A stretch of 64,000 nucleotides of DNA from Bradyrhizobium sp. ORS 285 (GCF_900176205.1 NZ_LT859959.1:7119001-7183000); one strand, 5' to 3'; counted from the first letter of the stretch, positions 9,427-19,366 are shown. Made by a program: numbers and translations. Notes: generated from the sequence alone by a model not told the origin.

Positions 9427-11061
9427 ATGAGTCTTGCGTTGCCGGCGATCGGGATCGAGACGAGCGGCTCGATGGCCCGCTGGCGTCGAGGTCTTTCGAT
9501 CTGGATCGATGCCGTCGAGGACGGCTGGGCGGTGCCGCTGCTGATCGCAGGCTTCGTCGCGATCTGGATGGTGTATTTCTCCATCGCCTATGTCGGCGGC
9601 GATCTGCACCAGGACGTGATCGAGACCTGGTCGCTCGGCCGCAGCTTCGACTGGGGCTCGACCAAGCATCCGCCCTTGATGGGCTGGGCCGCGCGGGCCT
9701 GGACAACAGTCTTTCCGCTCACGAACTGGTCGTTCAACCTGCTGGCGCTGACCAATGCGGCGGTCGGATTGTGGGCCGTCGACCGCATCACGCAACGCTT
9801 CGCGCGCGGCGACAAGCGCATCATCGTGCTGCTGTTGCTGATGGTGCTGCCGGTCTATCAGCTGCACGCGCAGCGCTTCAACGCCAACGCGGTGCTGCTG
9901 TCGAGCTGGCCGCTCGCGACCTGGTGCTTCCTGCGCTCGTTCGAGACCCGCCGCGCTGGCTGGGCCGTCGCCGCCGGCCTGACCGCGGCGCTCGCCATGC
10001 TCGGCAAGTATTACTCGATCTTCCTGATCGCGAGCTTCGCCATCGCCGCGCTGTGTCACCCCGAGCGGAAGCGCTATTTCAGCTCGCAGGCGCCGTGGAT
10101 CGCGGCGCTGACGGGGCTCGTCGCGCTGGCCCCTCATTTGGTCTGGCTGGCCATGACCGGCGCGCAGCCGTTCTCGCACGCGATCGCGCATCACACCGGC
10201 AAGACCAGTGCTGCCGCGCTGATCGAAGGCGGCGGCTTCCTGCTCGCAATGTCCGGGATCGCCGGCATCCCCGGCCTGATCTGGCTGGCCATGGCGCGGC
10301 CGCGTCCGGCCCGCGTGCTCAACGACGCGCTCAGCCTCGCGCCGGGACTGCGTCTGCTGGCAGTGATCAGCATCGGCACTGTGATCCTCCCCGCGCTGGT
10401 CTCGGCGATCTTCGGCACCGACATGCCGCCGCTATGGGGCTTGCAGGGTGTGTTCCTGTTCGTCGTGGTCATCGTCTGCGGCGCGAGCTACCAGGCTCCG
10501 CGGGAGCTGACGGTCAACCTCGCCGCGATCGCAATCGCCATCGCGATCTTTGCCGCCGTCGTCGTGGCGCCGTTGCATGCGCTGTACCGGAACTATGTGC
10601 CGCTCAACGAGGGCCGCAACTTCTATCAGCCGGCCGTGACCGAGCTCGACCGGCTCTGGCGGAACGCAACCGATAGCCCGCTCCGGGCGGTGGGCGGCGA
10701 CGATGGCCTCGCTTTCGCGGCCGCGTTCTACGGCGCCGATCATCCGCAATATGACATGGGCCTCGTGCATCCGCGTGAGCTGATGCCCGCCGGCGACGTG
10801 CGGCGCCCGGAGGGCTGGGCGGCGCTGTGCTACGACGGCGACATCTCGTGCGTTGCCGGCATGGAGGCTGCGGCTGCGCGGACCGGACATTCGGTCCGCG
10901 TCGACTTCACGCTGCGGACCAATTTGTTCGGCTGGCAGGGCGCGAGCCAAGGCTTCGTCGCGCTGATCGTGCCGCCCGAGGCCAGCCCGCCGGCACAGAC
11001 CGCGCCGGGCATTGCCGACGAGCTCAGTTCGCGGCGGCGGCTGCCATCAGCCGCAAACTAA
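9427..11061 (+). CDS. glycosyltransferase family 39 (ArnT/PMT-like) membrane protein
   Basis: 544 aa with about ten hydrophobic helices. The first luminal/periplasmic loop has the acidic GGDLHQDVIETWSLG followed by KHPPLMGW, the arrangement seen in GT-C enzymes that use polyprenyl-phosphate sugars. The C-terminal third (about 400-544) is soluble and presumably periplasmic. Such proteins transfer a sugar from a lipid carrier to lipid A, protein or glycan. Nothing nearby identifies the acceptor. The gene converges on the RND permease with only 40 bp between stops. Confidence 0.82.
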   Translation: MSLALPAIGIETSGSMARWRRGLSIWIDAVEDGWAVPLLIAGFVAIWMVYFSIAYVGGDLHQDVIETWSLGRSFDWGSTKHPPLMGWAARAWTTVFPLTNWSFNLLALTNAAVGLWAVDRITQRFARGDKRIIVLLLLMVLPVYQLHAQRFNANAVLLSSWPLATWCFLRSFETRRAGWAVAAGLTAALAMLGKYYSIFLIASFAIAALCHPERKRYFSSQAPWIAALTGLVALAPHLVWLAMTGAQPFSHAIAHHTGKTSAAALIEGGGFLLAMSGIAGIPGLIWLAMARPRPARVLNDALSLAPGLRLLAVISIGTVILPALVSAIFGTDMPPLWGLQGVFLFVVVIVCGASYQAPRELTVNLAAIAIAIAIFAAVVVAPLHALYRNYVPLNEGRNFYQPAVTELDRLWRNATDSPLRAVGGDDGLAFAAAFYGADHPQYDMGLVHPRELMPAGDVRRPEGWAALCYDGDISCVAGMEAAAARTGHSVRVDFTLRTNLFGWQGASQGFVALIVPPEASPPAQTAPGIADELSSRRRLPSAAN

Positions 11062-11101
11062 TTCCCCGCACGATTATTCTGCGCAGCGCAAGGGCCGAGC
11101 C

Positions 11102-14100
11102 CTAGGGCTTCGGCTCTTGCGCCGCCGGCACGTGGTCGGCATGCGGCACGGCCTCGGCGTCGGAGGAGACGATCAGCCTGCGGCCGAGCCGCGCGAACAG
11201 CGAGCCGACGTCGTCCATCACCAGGAACATCGCTGGCACGAACAGCAGCGACAGCACGGTCGAGAACACTAGGCCGCCGATCACCGCCAGCGCCATCGGC
11301 GAGCGGAATTCGCCGCCGGCGCCGACCGCGAGCGCGCTCGGCATCATGCCGGCGACCATCGCGATCGTGGTCATCACGATCGGCCGCGCCCGCTTCATGC
11401 CGGCGTCGATGATCGCCTCATCGCGTTTGGTGCCGGCATGGATCGCCTCGACCGCGAACTCCACCAGCATGATCGCGTTCTTGGTCACGATGCCCATCAG
11501 CATCATCATGCCGATATAGACCGGGATCGTCAGCTGCTTGCCGGTCAGGATCAACGCGCCGATGGCGCCGCCGATCGACAGCGGCAGCGAGAACAGGATC
11601 GTGATCGGCTGCAGGAAGGTGCCGAACAGCAGCACCAGCACCGCATAGACGATCATCAGGCCGGCGGTGATCGCGGTAATGAACCCGGAGGCGAGCTCGT
11701 TGATGCTCTCGGCATCGTCGGACGGGATCAGCTTGACGCTCGCCGGCATGCTCTTGCGGACCGGCAGATCGTCGATCTGCTTGGTCGCATCGCCGAGGGC
11801 GCCAAGGCCGACGAGATCCGCCGACACCGTGGCCTGCCGGCCGCGATCGTAGCGGCTGATGCTGGTCGGCCCCTGGTCGAGCTTGATGTCGGCGACGACC
11901 GCCAGCGGCACGCCGCCCTTCTCGCCGTACTGGCCGAGCGGCACGCGCAACTGTTCGAGCGTCTTCACGTCGCTGCGCGCGGCGTCCTCGAGCTGCACCC
12001 GGATCGGGACCAGGCGGCCGCCGACATCGTATTTGGCAAGCGCCGGCCCGACGTCGCCGATGGTGGCGACGCGAATGGTCTGTGACAGGCTTTCCGTCGA
12101 GACGCCAAGGCGTGCAGCCAGATCCGCGCGCGGCTGCACCCGCAGTTCCGGCCGGTCCAGCGAGGTGTCCGACACCACGTTGGAGATGATCGGAATCCGC
12201 TTCATCTGCGACGCCAGCTCGCTGGCGACATTGTCGACCAGCTTGGGGTCGGGCCCCGTCAGCACCAGCTTGATCGCGCGCAGGCCGTTCTCGTCCGTGA
12301 ACCAGAAGCGGATGTCGGGAATCGTCTCGAGATCCCTGGTGATCGCGAGCTCGAGATCCTTCTGGGTGATCTTGCGCTCGGTCTTGGGCGTGTAGTTCAC
12401 GATCATCCCGGCGCGGCGGACCTCCATCGCCCCCTGCAGCCGGCCGCCGTCGACGAACACGCTGCGCACCTCCGGCCGCTTGCGCAGCCGCGCCACGATG
12501 TCCTCGGTGACCTTCTCGGTGTAGGCGAGCTGCGCGCCGGGCGGCAACTCGATCGCGAGCAGCGAGCGGGCGGCGTCCTGGGCGGGCAGGAAGCCCTTCG
12601 ACAGCAGGGTCCAGCTCCAGATCGAGCCCGCGAAGATGCCGATGCCGACCAGGATCGTGACGTAGTAGTGCCTCACCGACCAGGTCACGATGCGATGATA
12701 CGCCCGCAGGATGAAGCCGGGTGGCGGATCCTCGTGATCGTGATGCTTCATGAAATAGGCCGCCAGCATCGGCGTGACGAAGCGCGCCGCCAGCAGCGAG
12801 AAGAACACCTGCACCGAGACGGTGATGCCGAACTGCTTGAAGAACTGGCCGGCGATGCCCGACATAAAGCTTGCGGGTGCGAAGATCGCGATGATGGTGA
12901 GGCTGATCGCGATCACGGCGAGGCCGATCTCGTCGGCGGCGTCGAGCGCGGCGCGATAAGGCGACTTGCCCATGCGCATGTGGCGCACGATGTTCTCGAT
13001 CTCGACGATGGCGTCGTCGACGAGAATGCCGGTCGACAGCGTGATCGCCAGGAACGAGACCATGTTCAGCGAGAAGCCGAGGATGTCCATCGCCCAGAAC
13101 GCCGGGAAGATCGACAGCGGCAGCGAGATCGCGGCGATGATCGTCGCGCGGAGGTCGCGCAGGAACAACAGCACGATGACGACGGCGAGGATCGCACCTT
13201 CGAAGAGGGTCGAGATCGCCGCGTCATAGTTGCCCTTGGTGAACTCGACCGACGTGTCGATGAGCTTCAGTTCGACATCGGGATGGGCGGCCTTGACCTG
13301 GTCGATGCGCTTCTGCACGGCGGCCGCGACGACCACGTCGCTGGCGCCCTTGGCGCGCTTGATGCCGAGCGCGACCACCGGCTCGCCGTTGAAGCGCGCG
13401 AAGGTGCGGCGGTCGGCGATGGTGTCGGTGACCGTACCGAGATCGGCGAGCCGGACCTCACCGCCGCCGAACAGCGGGATCATGGTGTTGGACAGCTCGT
13501 TGAGCGTCTTGGCGCCGGCGAGCGTGCGGATCGCCTGGTCGTTCTTGCCGATCTCGGCGCGGCCGCCGGCCACGTCGACATTGGTGCCGCGCAGGCTCTG
13601 GCTGACATTGACGGCGGTCAGGCCCATCGCCTGCAGCCGGTCGGGATCGAGCGACACCAGGATCTCGCGCTCGACACCGCCGATGCGCTCGACCTGGCTG
13701 ACGCCGCGGACGCCCTGCAGCTCGCGCTTGACCACGTCGTCGACGAAGAACGACAGCTGCTCCGGCGTCTTGCCCGGCGAGATCGCCGCATAAGTCACGA
13801 TCGGCAGGCCGATCTTGTCGACGCGCGAGATCAGGGGCTCGGTGACGTTCTGCGGCAGGTCGGAGCGCACCCGCGTCACGGCGTCCTTGACGTCGTTGAT
13901 GGCGCGGTCGGTGTTGGTCTCGAGCGCGAAGGTGATGGTGGTGACCGACAGGCCGTCGGTGATCAGCGACTGGATGTGACGGGCGCCTTCGACGCCGGAG
14001 ACGCCGTCCTCGATGATCTTGGTAACCTGCGATTCGAGCTCGGACGGCGCCGCGCCGAATTGCGCCACCGCCACCGAGATCACCGGGATGTCGGCGTTAG

Positions 14101-14218
14101 GCAGCCGCGTCACCGCGAGCTTGGTGAAGCTCATCCATCCCAGCACCAGCAGGATGATCGAAAAGAGGATCGAGGGCAGCGGGTTCCGGATCGACCATGC
14201 CGAGATATTCAGTGCCAT
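11102..14218 (-). CDS. RND efflux transporter permease (AcrB/MdtB family)
   Basis: 1038 aa, the usual length for HAE-1 RND pumps. It starts with the typical ISAWSIRNPLPSILFSIILL first transmembrane helix. TM4 contains the proton-relay aspartate pair in GILVDDAIVEIENIV. Two large periplasmic loops and the internal duplication are evident (GMMMLMGIVTKNAIMLVEFA in the second half). It starts in a TGATG overlap with the adaptor gene upstream, so translation is probably coupled. No outer-membrane channel gene is adjacent, so a TolC-type protein encoded elsewhere is needed. Substrates are probably hydrophobic drugs or secondary metabolites. Confidence 0.95.
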   Translation of the reverse strand: MALNISAWSIRNPLPSILFSIILLVLGWMSFTKLAVTRLPNADIPVISVAVAQFGAAPSELESQVTKIIEDGVSGVEGARHIQSLITDGLSVTTITFALETNTDRAINDVKDAVTRVRSDLPQNVTEPLISRVDKIGLPIVTYAAISPGKTPEQLSFFVDDVVKRELQGVRGVSQVERIGGVEREILVSLDPDRLQAMGLTAVNVSQSLRGTNVDVAGGRAEIGKNDQAIRTLAGAKTLNELSNTMIPLFGGGEVRLADLGTVTDTIADRRTFARFNGEPVVALGIKRAKGASDVVVAAAVQKRIDQVKAAHPDVELKLIDTSVEFTKGNYDAAISTLFEGAILAVVIVLLFLRDLRATIIAAISLPLSIFPAFWAMDILGFSLNMVSFLAITLSTGILVDDAIVEIENIVRHMRMGKSPYRAALDAADEIGLAVIAISLTIIAIFAPASFMSGIAGQFFKQFGITVSVQVFFSLLAARFVTPMLAAYFMKHHDHEDPPPGFILRAYHRIVTWSVRHYYVTILVGIGIFAGSIWSWTLLSKGFLPAQDAARSLLAIELPPGAQLAYTEKVTEDIVARLRKRPEVRSVFVDGGRLQGAMEVRRAGMIVNYTPKTERKITQKDLELAITRDLETIPDIRFWFTDENGLRAIKLVLTGPDPKLVDNVASELASQMKRIPIISNVVSDTSLDRPELRVQPRADLAARLGVSTESLSQTIRVATIGDVGPALAKYDVGGRLVPIRVQLEDAARSDVKTLEQLRVPLGQYGEKGGVPLAVVADIKLDQGPTSISRYDRGRQATVSADLVGLGALGDATKQIDDLPVRKSMPASVKLIPSDDAESINELASGFITAITAGLMIVYAVLVLLFGTFLQPITILFSLPLSIGGAIGALILTGKQLTIPVYIGMMMLMGIVTKNAIMLVEFAVEAIHAGTKRDEAIIDAGMKRARPIVMTTIAMVAGMMPSALAVGAGGEFRSPMALAVIGGLVFSTVLSLLFVPAMFLVMDDVGSLFARLGRRLIVSSDAEAVPHADHVPAAQEPKP

Positions 14219-15144
14219 CAGCGTACCCGCGTGCGATCGATGTCTTCGGCGAACATGGTCTTGATCTGGTCGCCGTCATGCAGCGAGCTGCCGGCGTCGG
14301 CCACGACGACCTCGCCCTCGGCAAGGCCTTCGAGAATTTCGGTCGACGTATCCGACACCAGCCCGACCCGGACACGGCGGGTCTCGACCACATCGCCCTT
14401 CACGACCTGGACGGTGAGATGATCGATCGCCGTGTTGGGAATGGCGACACCGCAGCTGCGCCGGGCGTCGATATTGGCGCGCGCGAACATGCCGGGCTTG
14501 AGCGTCGGCGTGCTGGACAGCGCGATGCGGACATGGCCGAGCTGCGTGGTGCGGTCGACCTGGGGCGACACGACGCGCACCCTGCCGTTAAGATCAGGCG
14601 TGTTGTCGCGGCTGATCCGCGCAGGCACGCCCGGCGCAAGCTTCAGCAGATGGATGCTCGGCACCTCGGCATCGAGCTCGAGCTCGTTGTTGACGGCGAT
14701 GCGGAACATCGGGCCGGCCTGCGGCGAGGCCGGCGCGCCGACGATGGTGCGGACCTCGGTGACCAGACCGGAGGCGGGCGCACGCAGCGACACCGGCCGG
14801 CCGGCCGCAGCCGCCGGCGCGCCCGGTTGCGGCGGCGGCGGTGTCAGCCGCGCGAGCTCCTGGTTCTCGGTGACGGTGTCACCTTCCTTCACCAGAACGT
14901 CGGTGACGCGCGATCCCTCCTGATCGGCGCCGATCACAGCCTCGCGGCGCGGCACGACGAAGCCGGTGACCCGGACGAGATCCGAGAAGCACGCCTTGCC
15001 GGCCTTGGTGACGAGCACCTGGGCCTGCATGCGCGGCTCCTCGGCCGCCTCATGCGGGCGGTGCTCGTACCAGTAATAGCCCGCGAACAAAGCGACGAAG
15101 ACAATCGCCGTGGCTGCGGTTTTGAGGGATTTCGGCAGCTTCAT
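14218..15144 (-). CDS. RND efflux periplasmic adaptor (membrane fusion protein)
   Basis: 308 aa from the ATG at 15144 (MKLPKSLK), which puts a signal anchor (AATAIVFVALFAGYYW) at the N-terminus; the longer frame adds 28 proline-rich residues and is unlikely. It has split lipoyl/barrel-sandwich halves (around DVLVKEGDTVTENQELARL and APASGLVTEVRT), a very short alpha-hairpin, a beta-barrel, and the membrane-proximal GLAEGEVVVADAG. An unusual Cys-containing segment, KAGKACFSDLVRVTGFV, recurs in the orphan adaptor at 20656-21516. The stop overlaps the permease start. Confidence 0.9.
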   Translation of the reverse strand: MKLPKSLKTAATAIVFVALFAGYYWYEHRPHEAAEEPRMQAQVLVTKAGKACFSDLVRVTGFVVPRREAVIGADQEGSRVTDVLVKEGDTVTENQELARLTPPPPQPGAPAAAAGRPVSLRAPASGLVTEVRTIVGAPASPQAGPMFRIAVNNELELDAEVPSIHLLKLAPGVPARISRDNTPDLNGRVRVVSPQVDRTTQLGHVRIALSSTPTLKPGMFARANIDARRSCGVAIPNTAIDHLTVQVVKGDVVETRRVRVGLVSDTSTEILEGLAEGEVVVADAGSSLHDGDQIKTMFAEDIDRTRVR

Positions 15145-15317
15145 CGGCGGACAGATCCGGTCGGCGCGAGGTGCGGTGTAACGAGGGGGCGGAGGCTCCG
15201 ACGGAGATGGCGCTGATCGGCCCGACAAGACGATGCGCCCCGCAGGCCTGCGAGACGCATCCGGTCAGTTCGATCTGCTGCCACGCGGCCCCCGACGGCG
15301 GTTGTGCAGAGGCGGAG

Positions 15318-15995
15318 CTACTTGGCCGCCGCCGTCTTGCTCTGCATGTTGACGACCTGCACGCGGCGGTTCACCTCGGCCAGCGGCTGGGCCGGATCCT
15401 TCAGCTTGCTCTTGCCATAGCCCACGGTGACGAGGTCCGCGCCTGCGATGCCGAACTTGTCGACCAGGTAGCGCTTGATCGAATCGGCGCGGCGCTCCGA
15501 CAGGTCCTGATTATAGGCGTCGGCGCCGGCGGCATCGGTGTGGCCGGCGACCACGAAGGTCGAACCCTTCAGCTCGGGGCTGGTCAGCGCACGGCCGAGC
15601 GCCTGCACCGAGGCCATCGACTTCTGGCTGATATTGGCGGAGTTGTAGTCGAAGGTGATCTCGAGATCGATGTTCGGCTTGGTCTGGGCGACCGCCGCGA
15701 TCTCCTCGCGCTCCGCCGTCGACAGCGATCGCGTCGCGCGGCCGCGGATGCTCTGCAGGAACTTGTCCTGCGCCGGAGTGACCGCAGGCGCAGCCTCTGT
15801 TTGCGGCGACATAGACAGTCCACGGGTCAGCGGCTTCTTCGGACCGGCCAGCGCGCGGACGATCTGATCCTCGGTCACGTCCTCGGCCGCGAACGCCGTG
15901 GTGGCGCTCAGCGTGGCCGCTGCAGTCAGCATCGTGGCGACCAGGAGGCCGGTCAGCCCGCCGGCCTTGCTCGGATTCGTCTTCGGTGCGGTCAT
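15318..15995 (-). CDS. OmpA-family peptidoglycan-binding protein
   Basis: 225 aa; the start at 15995 is preceded by a near-perfect AGGAGGG ribosome-binding site. A signal peptide ends around ATTAFAAEDV. The C-terminal OmpA domain (about 110-220) has VVAGHTDAAGADAYNQDLSERRA and VNRRVQVV, with the Asp and Arg that bind diaminopimelate. There is no N-terminal beta-barrel, so it is a periplasmic OmpA-like protein that probably tethers to peptidoglycan. It lies just downstream of the TPR/caspase-like gene on the same strand (141-nt gap) and may be co-transcribed with it. Confidence 0.9.
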   Translation of the reverse strand: MTAPKTNPSKAGGLTGLLVATMLTAAATLSATTAFAAEDVTEDQIVRALAGPKKPLTRGLSMSPQTEAAPAVTPAQDKFLQSIRGRATRSLSTAEREEIAAVAQTKPNIDLEITFDYNSANISQKSMASVQALGRALTSPELKGSTFVVAGHTDAAGADAYNQDLSERRADSIKRYLVDKFGIAGADLVTVGYGKSKLKDPAQPLAEVNRRVQVVNMQSKTAAAK

Positions 15996-16136
15996 TGCCA
16001 ATCCCTCCTCGCGCGCAAAACTCACGCGAACTCATGTCCCGCCTCATCGCGAACGCCCGCGCGATGTCGGCTGTTCGCGGTTATGTCGGTCCGGCGCGCC
16101 TGATGGTTCGAGGCGGCCGGCTCGCGCCGCCAAAAA

Positions 16137-17606
16137 TCAGCGGACGCCGTAGCTTTCGAACTCGCGGACGACGTTCGGATCGATCGCCTTGGCATTGGCG
16201 ATGTCGAGCGCGCCCTCCTGCGCCGCGCCATTGCGCTGCTTGGCGAGGCCGCGGCCATACAGCGACGACGTCAGCCGCGGATTGACCTTCAGCGCGGCAT
16301 CGAAATCGGCGATCGCATTCTTGACCGCGCCGCTCTTGAGATTGACGAGACCGCGGCTGTCGAGCGCGTCGACGAAATTCGGCCGCAGCCGCAGCGCCTC
16401 GTTGCAATCCCGCAACGCCGGCTGCAGCTCGCCAACCACGGTACGGGCCCAGCAGCGATTGTTCAGCGCCTCGACGTCCTTCGGATTGATCCGGATGGTC
16501 TCGTCGAAGTCGCGGATCGCCTGCGCATAGGCGCCCTTGCTGGCATAGACCTGGCCGCGCTTGTACAGCGCTGCCGCGTCGTCCGGATTGGCCGCGATCT
16601 TGGCGGTCAGGCTCTTGATGGTCGGATCGTCGGCCAGCGGATCCACCGGCACATTGGCGGTGGGCGAATTGGTCGGCGTGGGCGTGGGCGTCGGGATAGG
16701 CGGAACCGGCGGCAGCGGCGGCGCCAGCTCCGTCTTAGGCGGCGGCGGCGGAGGTGGAGGTGGCGGCGGTGGCGGCGCTGGTGTCGGCGTCGACGTCGGT
16801 GTGGGGGTCGGCTGCGGCGTGTTGTCGGCCGTGACGGTCGGGCGCGGGCCGCCGGTGCCGGGCACGAAGGAGAAGTCTTCCGCGAGCGACGACGAGATCC
16901 ACGGCACCTGCTCGCTGCGCGAGGCGCGCGTCACGCCGACGCGCGTCCTGTTCAGCGTCTCCTCCGCGGTGAGGTCGGGAACACGGATCTCCTTCAACAG
17001 CTCCTGCACGAACAGGCTGCGGTCGCGGCCGGTGTCCGACACGACAGTAGACAGCGCCGCGGAGTACATGACCAGAGTACCACTCGGCGCGATCACCGGC
17101 GCGAGCCCGGACGAGGCGGTGCGGAAGCGACGCTCATAGGGATTGCGGCGGGACGCATCGAGCAGCGCGATCTTCACCCCGGCGCCGCGGCTGTTGATCT
17201 CCTGCAGCACCTGCTCGAGGCTGATGCCGTCGCGGCGCACATCGGCCTCCTGCCAGATCTGCGCATCGACCGGAATCATGTAGCTGGTGCGGTTCGACTG
17301 GATGCCATAGCCGGAGAAGAACAACAGCGCGACCGAGCCGGGCTTGATCTTGCCATAAAGCCGATCGAGGCCGCGGCGCATCGCGTCGCCGGTGGCATTC
17401 TCCAGCGTATCGACGGTGAAGCCGTCGCGCTTCAGCTCGTCGGTGAGGTCGCGCGCGTCGTTGACGGGTTCCTTCAACGGCGCTTCGGCATCGGGATACT
17501 TCGCATTGCCGATGACCAGGGCGAAGCGGTCGCCGGCCGCGCGCGCGGGGCCAGACCACGCGACTGAGAACATCAAACCGAGCAGCAACAGCAGGCGAAG
17601 CGTCAT
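16137..17606 (-). CDS. caspase-like (C14) protein with both catalytic residues substituted, proline-rich linker and TPR repeats
   Basis: 489 aa from the ATG at 17606, giving a clean signal peptide (MTLRLLLLLGLMFSVAWSG). Residues 25-240 have the caspase-hemoglobinase fold: FALVIGNAKY, then LLFFSGYGIQ where the usual catalytic His of SGHG is Tyr100, then LLDASRRNP where the usual Cys of DAC is Ser152. The HC dyad is therefore YS and cysteine-protease activity is not expected. Residues about 270-330 are a low-complexity Pro/Thr linker with a run of 13 prolines. Residues about 335-480 are TPR repeats (AALYKRGQVYASKGAYAQA and two or three more). It is predicted to be a secreted periplasmic scaffold. 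Confidence 0.9.
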   Translation of the reverse strand: MTLRLLLLLGLMFSVAWSGPARAAGDRFALVIGNAKYPDAEAPLKEPVNDARDLTDELKRDGFTVDTLENATGDAMRRGLDRLYGKIKPGSVALLFFSGYGIQSNRTSYMIPVDAQIWQEADVRRDGISLEQVLQEINSRGAGVKIALLDASRRNPYERRFRTASSGLAPVIAPSGTLVMYSAALSTVVSDTGRDRSLFVQELLKEIRVPDLTAEETLNRTRVGVTRASRSEQVPWISSSLAEDFSFVPGTGGPRPTVTADNTPQPTPTPTSTPTPAPPPPPPPPPPPPPKTELAPPLPPVPPIPTPTPTPTNSPTANVPVDPLADDPTIKSLTAKIAANPDDAAALYKRGQVYASKGAYAQAIRDFDETIRINPKDVEALNNRCWARTVVGELQPALRDCNEALRLRPNFVDALDSRGLVNLKSGAVKNAIADFDAALKVNPRLTSSLYGRGLAKQRNGAAQEGALDIANAKAIDPNVVREFESYGVR

Positions 17607-17930
17607 CACGATGGCGGTCCAGCGGTCCAGCAAACAGGCGCCGTCCAGCTTGCGCCGCGGCGACCATATCCCACGCGTCAGGCATTATCAAATCGCCGTG
17701 ACGACACGTCAACCGCTTGCCGCAGTTGAAGAATCGCCAGAGCGGGCGGATGTCGCGGCCGTCCTTCGATCGCTACGCCCGCCATGGTGCAACGGAGCGA
17801 CGGAGCCGACGGTGAGCGGCCTCACACTGTGTCGGCGGGGCCCGCGATCCGGTTCGCTTCAGGCCGCGATTGACCGCGGCGCCCGGCGGTGGCTCGATAT
17901 GGGCGTCACGCGAACGACGAGACCAGCCTC
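17607..17930. other. divergent intergenic region, no feature recognised
   Basis: 324 bp between the caspase-like gene and the MBL-fold gene. I see no strong palindrome, repeat or convincing small ORF; it presumably contains two outward promoters. Confidence 0.5.
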
Positions 17931-18737
17931 ATGGGGAATGCCGAGATCTACGCGCTGCGCTATGCGACGATGTCGCAGCGCACGCTGCACATGAACTTCC
18001 TGCAGCCCGATCCGCACGACAGCGCGGCGCAGGACCTCGATTATTTCGTCTGGCTGATCCGCAGTGACGGCCGCGACATCCTGGTCGACACCGGCTTCAA
18101 TGCCGCGGAGGCGGCTGCGCGCAGCCGCAAGCTCCGCTGCAACCCGGTCGATGCGCTGGACGCTTTCGGCGTCAGCGCCGCCGACATCCGCGACGTCATC
18201 GTCACGCATCTGCATTACGACCACGCCGGCAATCTCGACCGCTTCCCCAACGCGCGCTTCCATGTGCAGGAGCGCGAGATGGCCTATGCGACGGGACGCT
18301 GCATGTGCAACGGCCTGCTGCGCCACCCGTTCTCGGTCGAGCACGTCACCACCATGGTGCGCCACATCTATGGCGAGCGCGTCACCTTCCACGATGGCGA
18401 CGGCGAGATCGCGCCTGGAATCACCGTGCACCGCGTCGGCGGCCATTCCGACGGCCTGCAAGTGGTGCGCGTCGCCACCGCCCGCGGCCCGGTCGTGCTC
18501 GCCTCCGACGCCACCCATTACTACGCCAACCTGCAGCGCAAGAGCCCGTTTCCGATCGTCTACAACATCGGCGACATGGCGAAGGGCTGGGACACCATCG
18601 AGCGCCTCGCGGGCCATCCCGACCGATACATTCCGGGGCACGATCCGCTGGTGACCGAGCTCTATCCGCGCGTGAGCGAGACGGCCGATGCGTATGCGCT
18701 GCACGTGGCGCCGAAGCGGTCGTTTGCGAAGTCATGA
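17931..18737 (+). CDS. MBL-fold metallo-hydrolase, AHL-lactonase-like family
   Basis: 268 aa from the ATG at 17931; a GTG 14 codons upstream (17889) is an alternative. The full zinc-binding set of the metallo-beta-lactamase fold is present: THLHYDHAGN (HxHxDH), the later His in GGHSDG, the bridging Asp in ASDATHYY, and the last His in PGHDP. The spacing and ILVDTGFN fit the N-acyl-homoserine-lactonase-like (AttM/AiiA) group. There is no signal peptide, so it is cytosolic. The substrate is unproven; family members include quorum-signal lactonases and general lactone hydrolases. Confidence 0.82.
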   Translation: MGNAEIYALRYATMSQRTLHMNFLQPDPHDSAAQDLDYFVWLIRSDGRDILVDTGFNAAEAAARSRKLRCNPVDALDAFGVSAADIRDVIVTHLHYDHAGNLDRFPNARFHVQEREMAYATGRCMCNGLLRHPFSVEHVTTMVRHIYGERVTFHDGDGEIAPGITVHRVGGHSDGLQVVRVATARGPVVLASDATHYYANLQRKSPFPIVYNIGDMAKGWDTIERLAGHPDRYIPGHDPLVTELYPRVSETADAYALHVAPKRSFAKS

Positions 18738-18793
18738 TGCTTGCCAGACCGATGCATCCATGAGCCCGCAGCCGCGCGTCACGTCCTCGACTA

Positions 18794-18951
18794 CGTAGGG
18801 TGGGCAAAGGCGCGCCGCACGCTATCGCAGCGGGCACATTCTTGAGCGCGCCGTGCCCACCATCGGCATCACGGATGCGAATGGTGGGCACGGCGCGCGA
18901 TATGTTTGCCGCTCAACTAACAACATCGGGCGCGCCTTTGCCCACCCTACG
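18794..18951. repeat. nested inverted repeat, family A copy 2
   Basis: The terminal arms CGTAGGGTGGGCAAAGGCGC... and exact complement extend 21 bp. An inner pair, GCGCGCCGTGCCCACCAT / ATGGTGGGCACGGCGCGC, lies near the centre. It has the same ends and layout as 2191-2321. Confidence 0.85.
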
Positions 18952-18987
18952 GACCGAATGCGAGCAGCAAGCGCGCTGCCAAATACA

Positions 18988-19192
18988 GCGCCCTCTTCCC
19001 CAAGGCGAAGCAAAGCTTCGCCAGGGTGGGAGAGGGCATGTTCGGCTTATCCGCGCACGCGGTTGGGTGAGGGGTCTCTCTCCGCGAATAGCGCTTGTGG
19101 AGAGATACCCCTCACCCGAGCGAGTTTGTTGCTCGAGTGTGCATGCCCTCTCCCCCTGGCGAAGCTTTGCTTCGCCTTGGGGAAGAGGGCGC
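18988..19192. repeat. about 205-bp imperfect palindrome
   Basis: The arms begin GCGCCCTCTTCCCC and end GGGGAAGAGGGCGC and are near-perfect complements for about 50 bp, including AAGGCGAAGCAAAGCTTCGC. An inner GGGTGAGGGGTCTCTC / GAGAGATACCCCTCACCC pair completes it. It is non-coding. Confidence 0.8.
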
Positions 19193-19366
19193 AGTCATTG
19201 GCACCGCGCTGTATGCGGCACTGTTAGTTATTGACCCCACAGCCGTCGTCCAGGGTAAGCGACGAGGCGCGACAGTGCGGCGTGGCGCCGACCTGGGACC
19301 CATACTCCGCGGCGGTTGTGGTTAGGGGACTCTAACGGCGCGCCTGCCCCAAACTGCTTCCTGGGG

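Noticed and set aside
12668..14422. 584-aa open frame antisense to the RND permease
   Set aside because: Arg/Asp/His-rich shadow frame; no domain.
16720..16780. GGC/GGT-rich tract looking like a microsatellite
   Set aside because: It is the codon run for the polyproline linker of the caspase-like protein.
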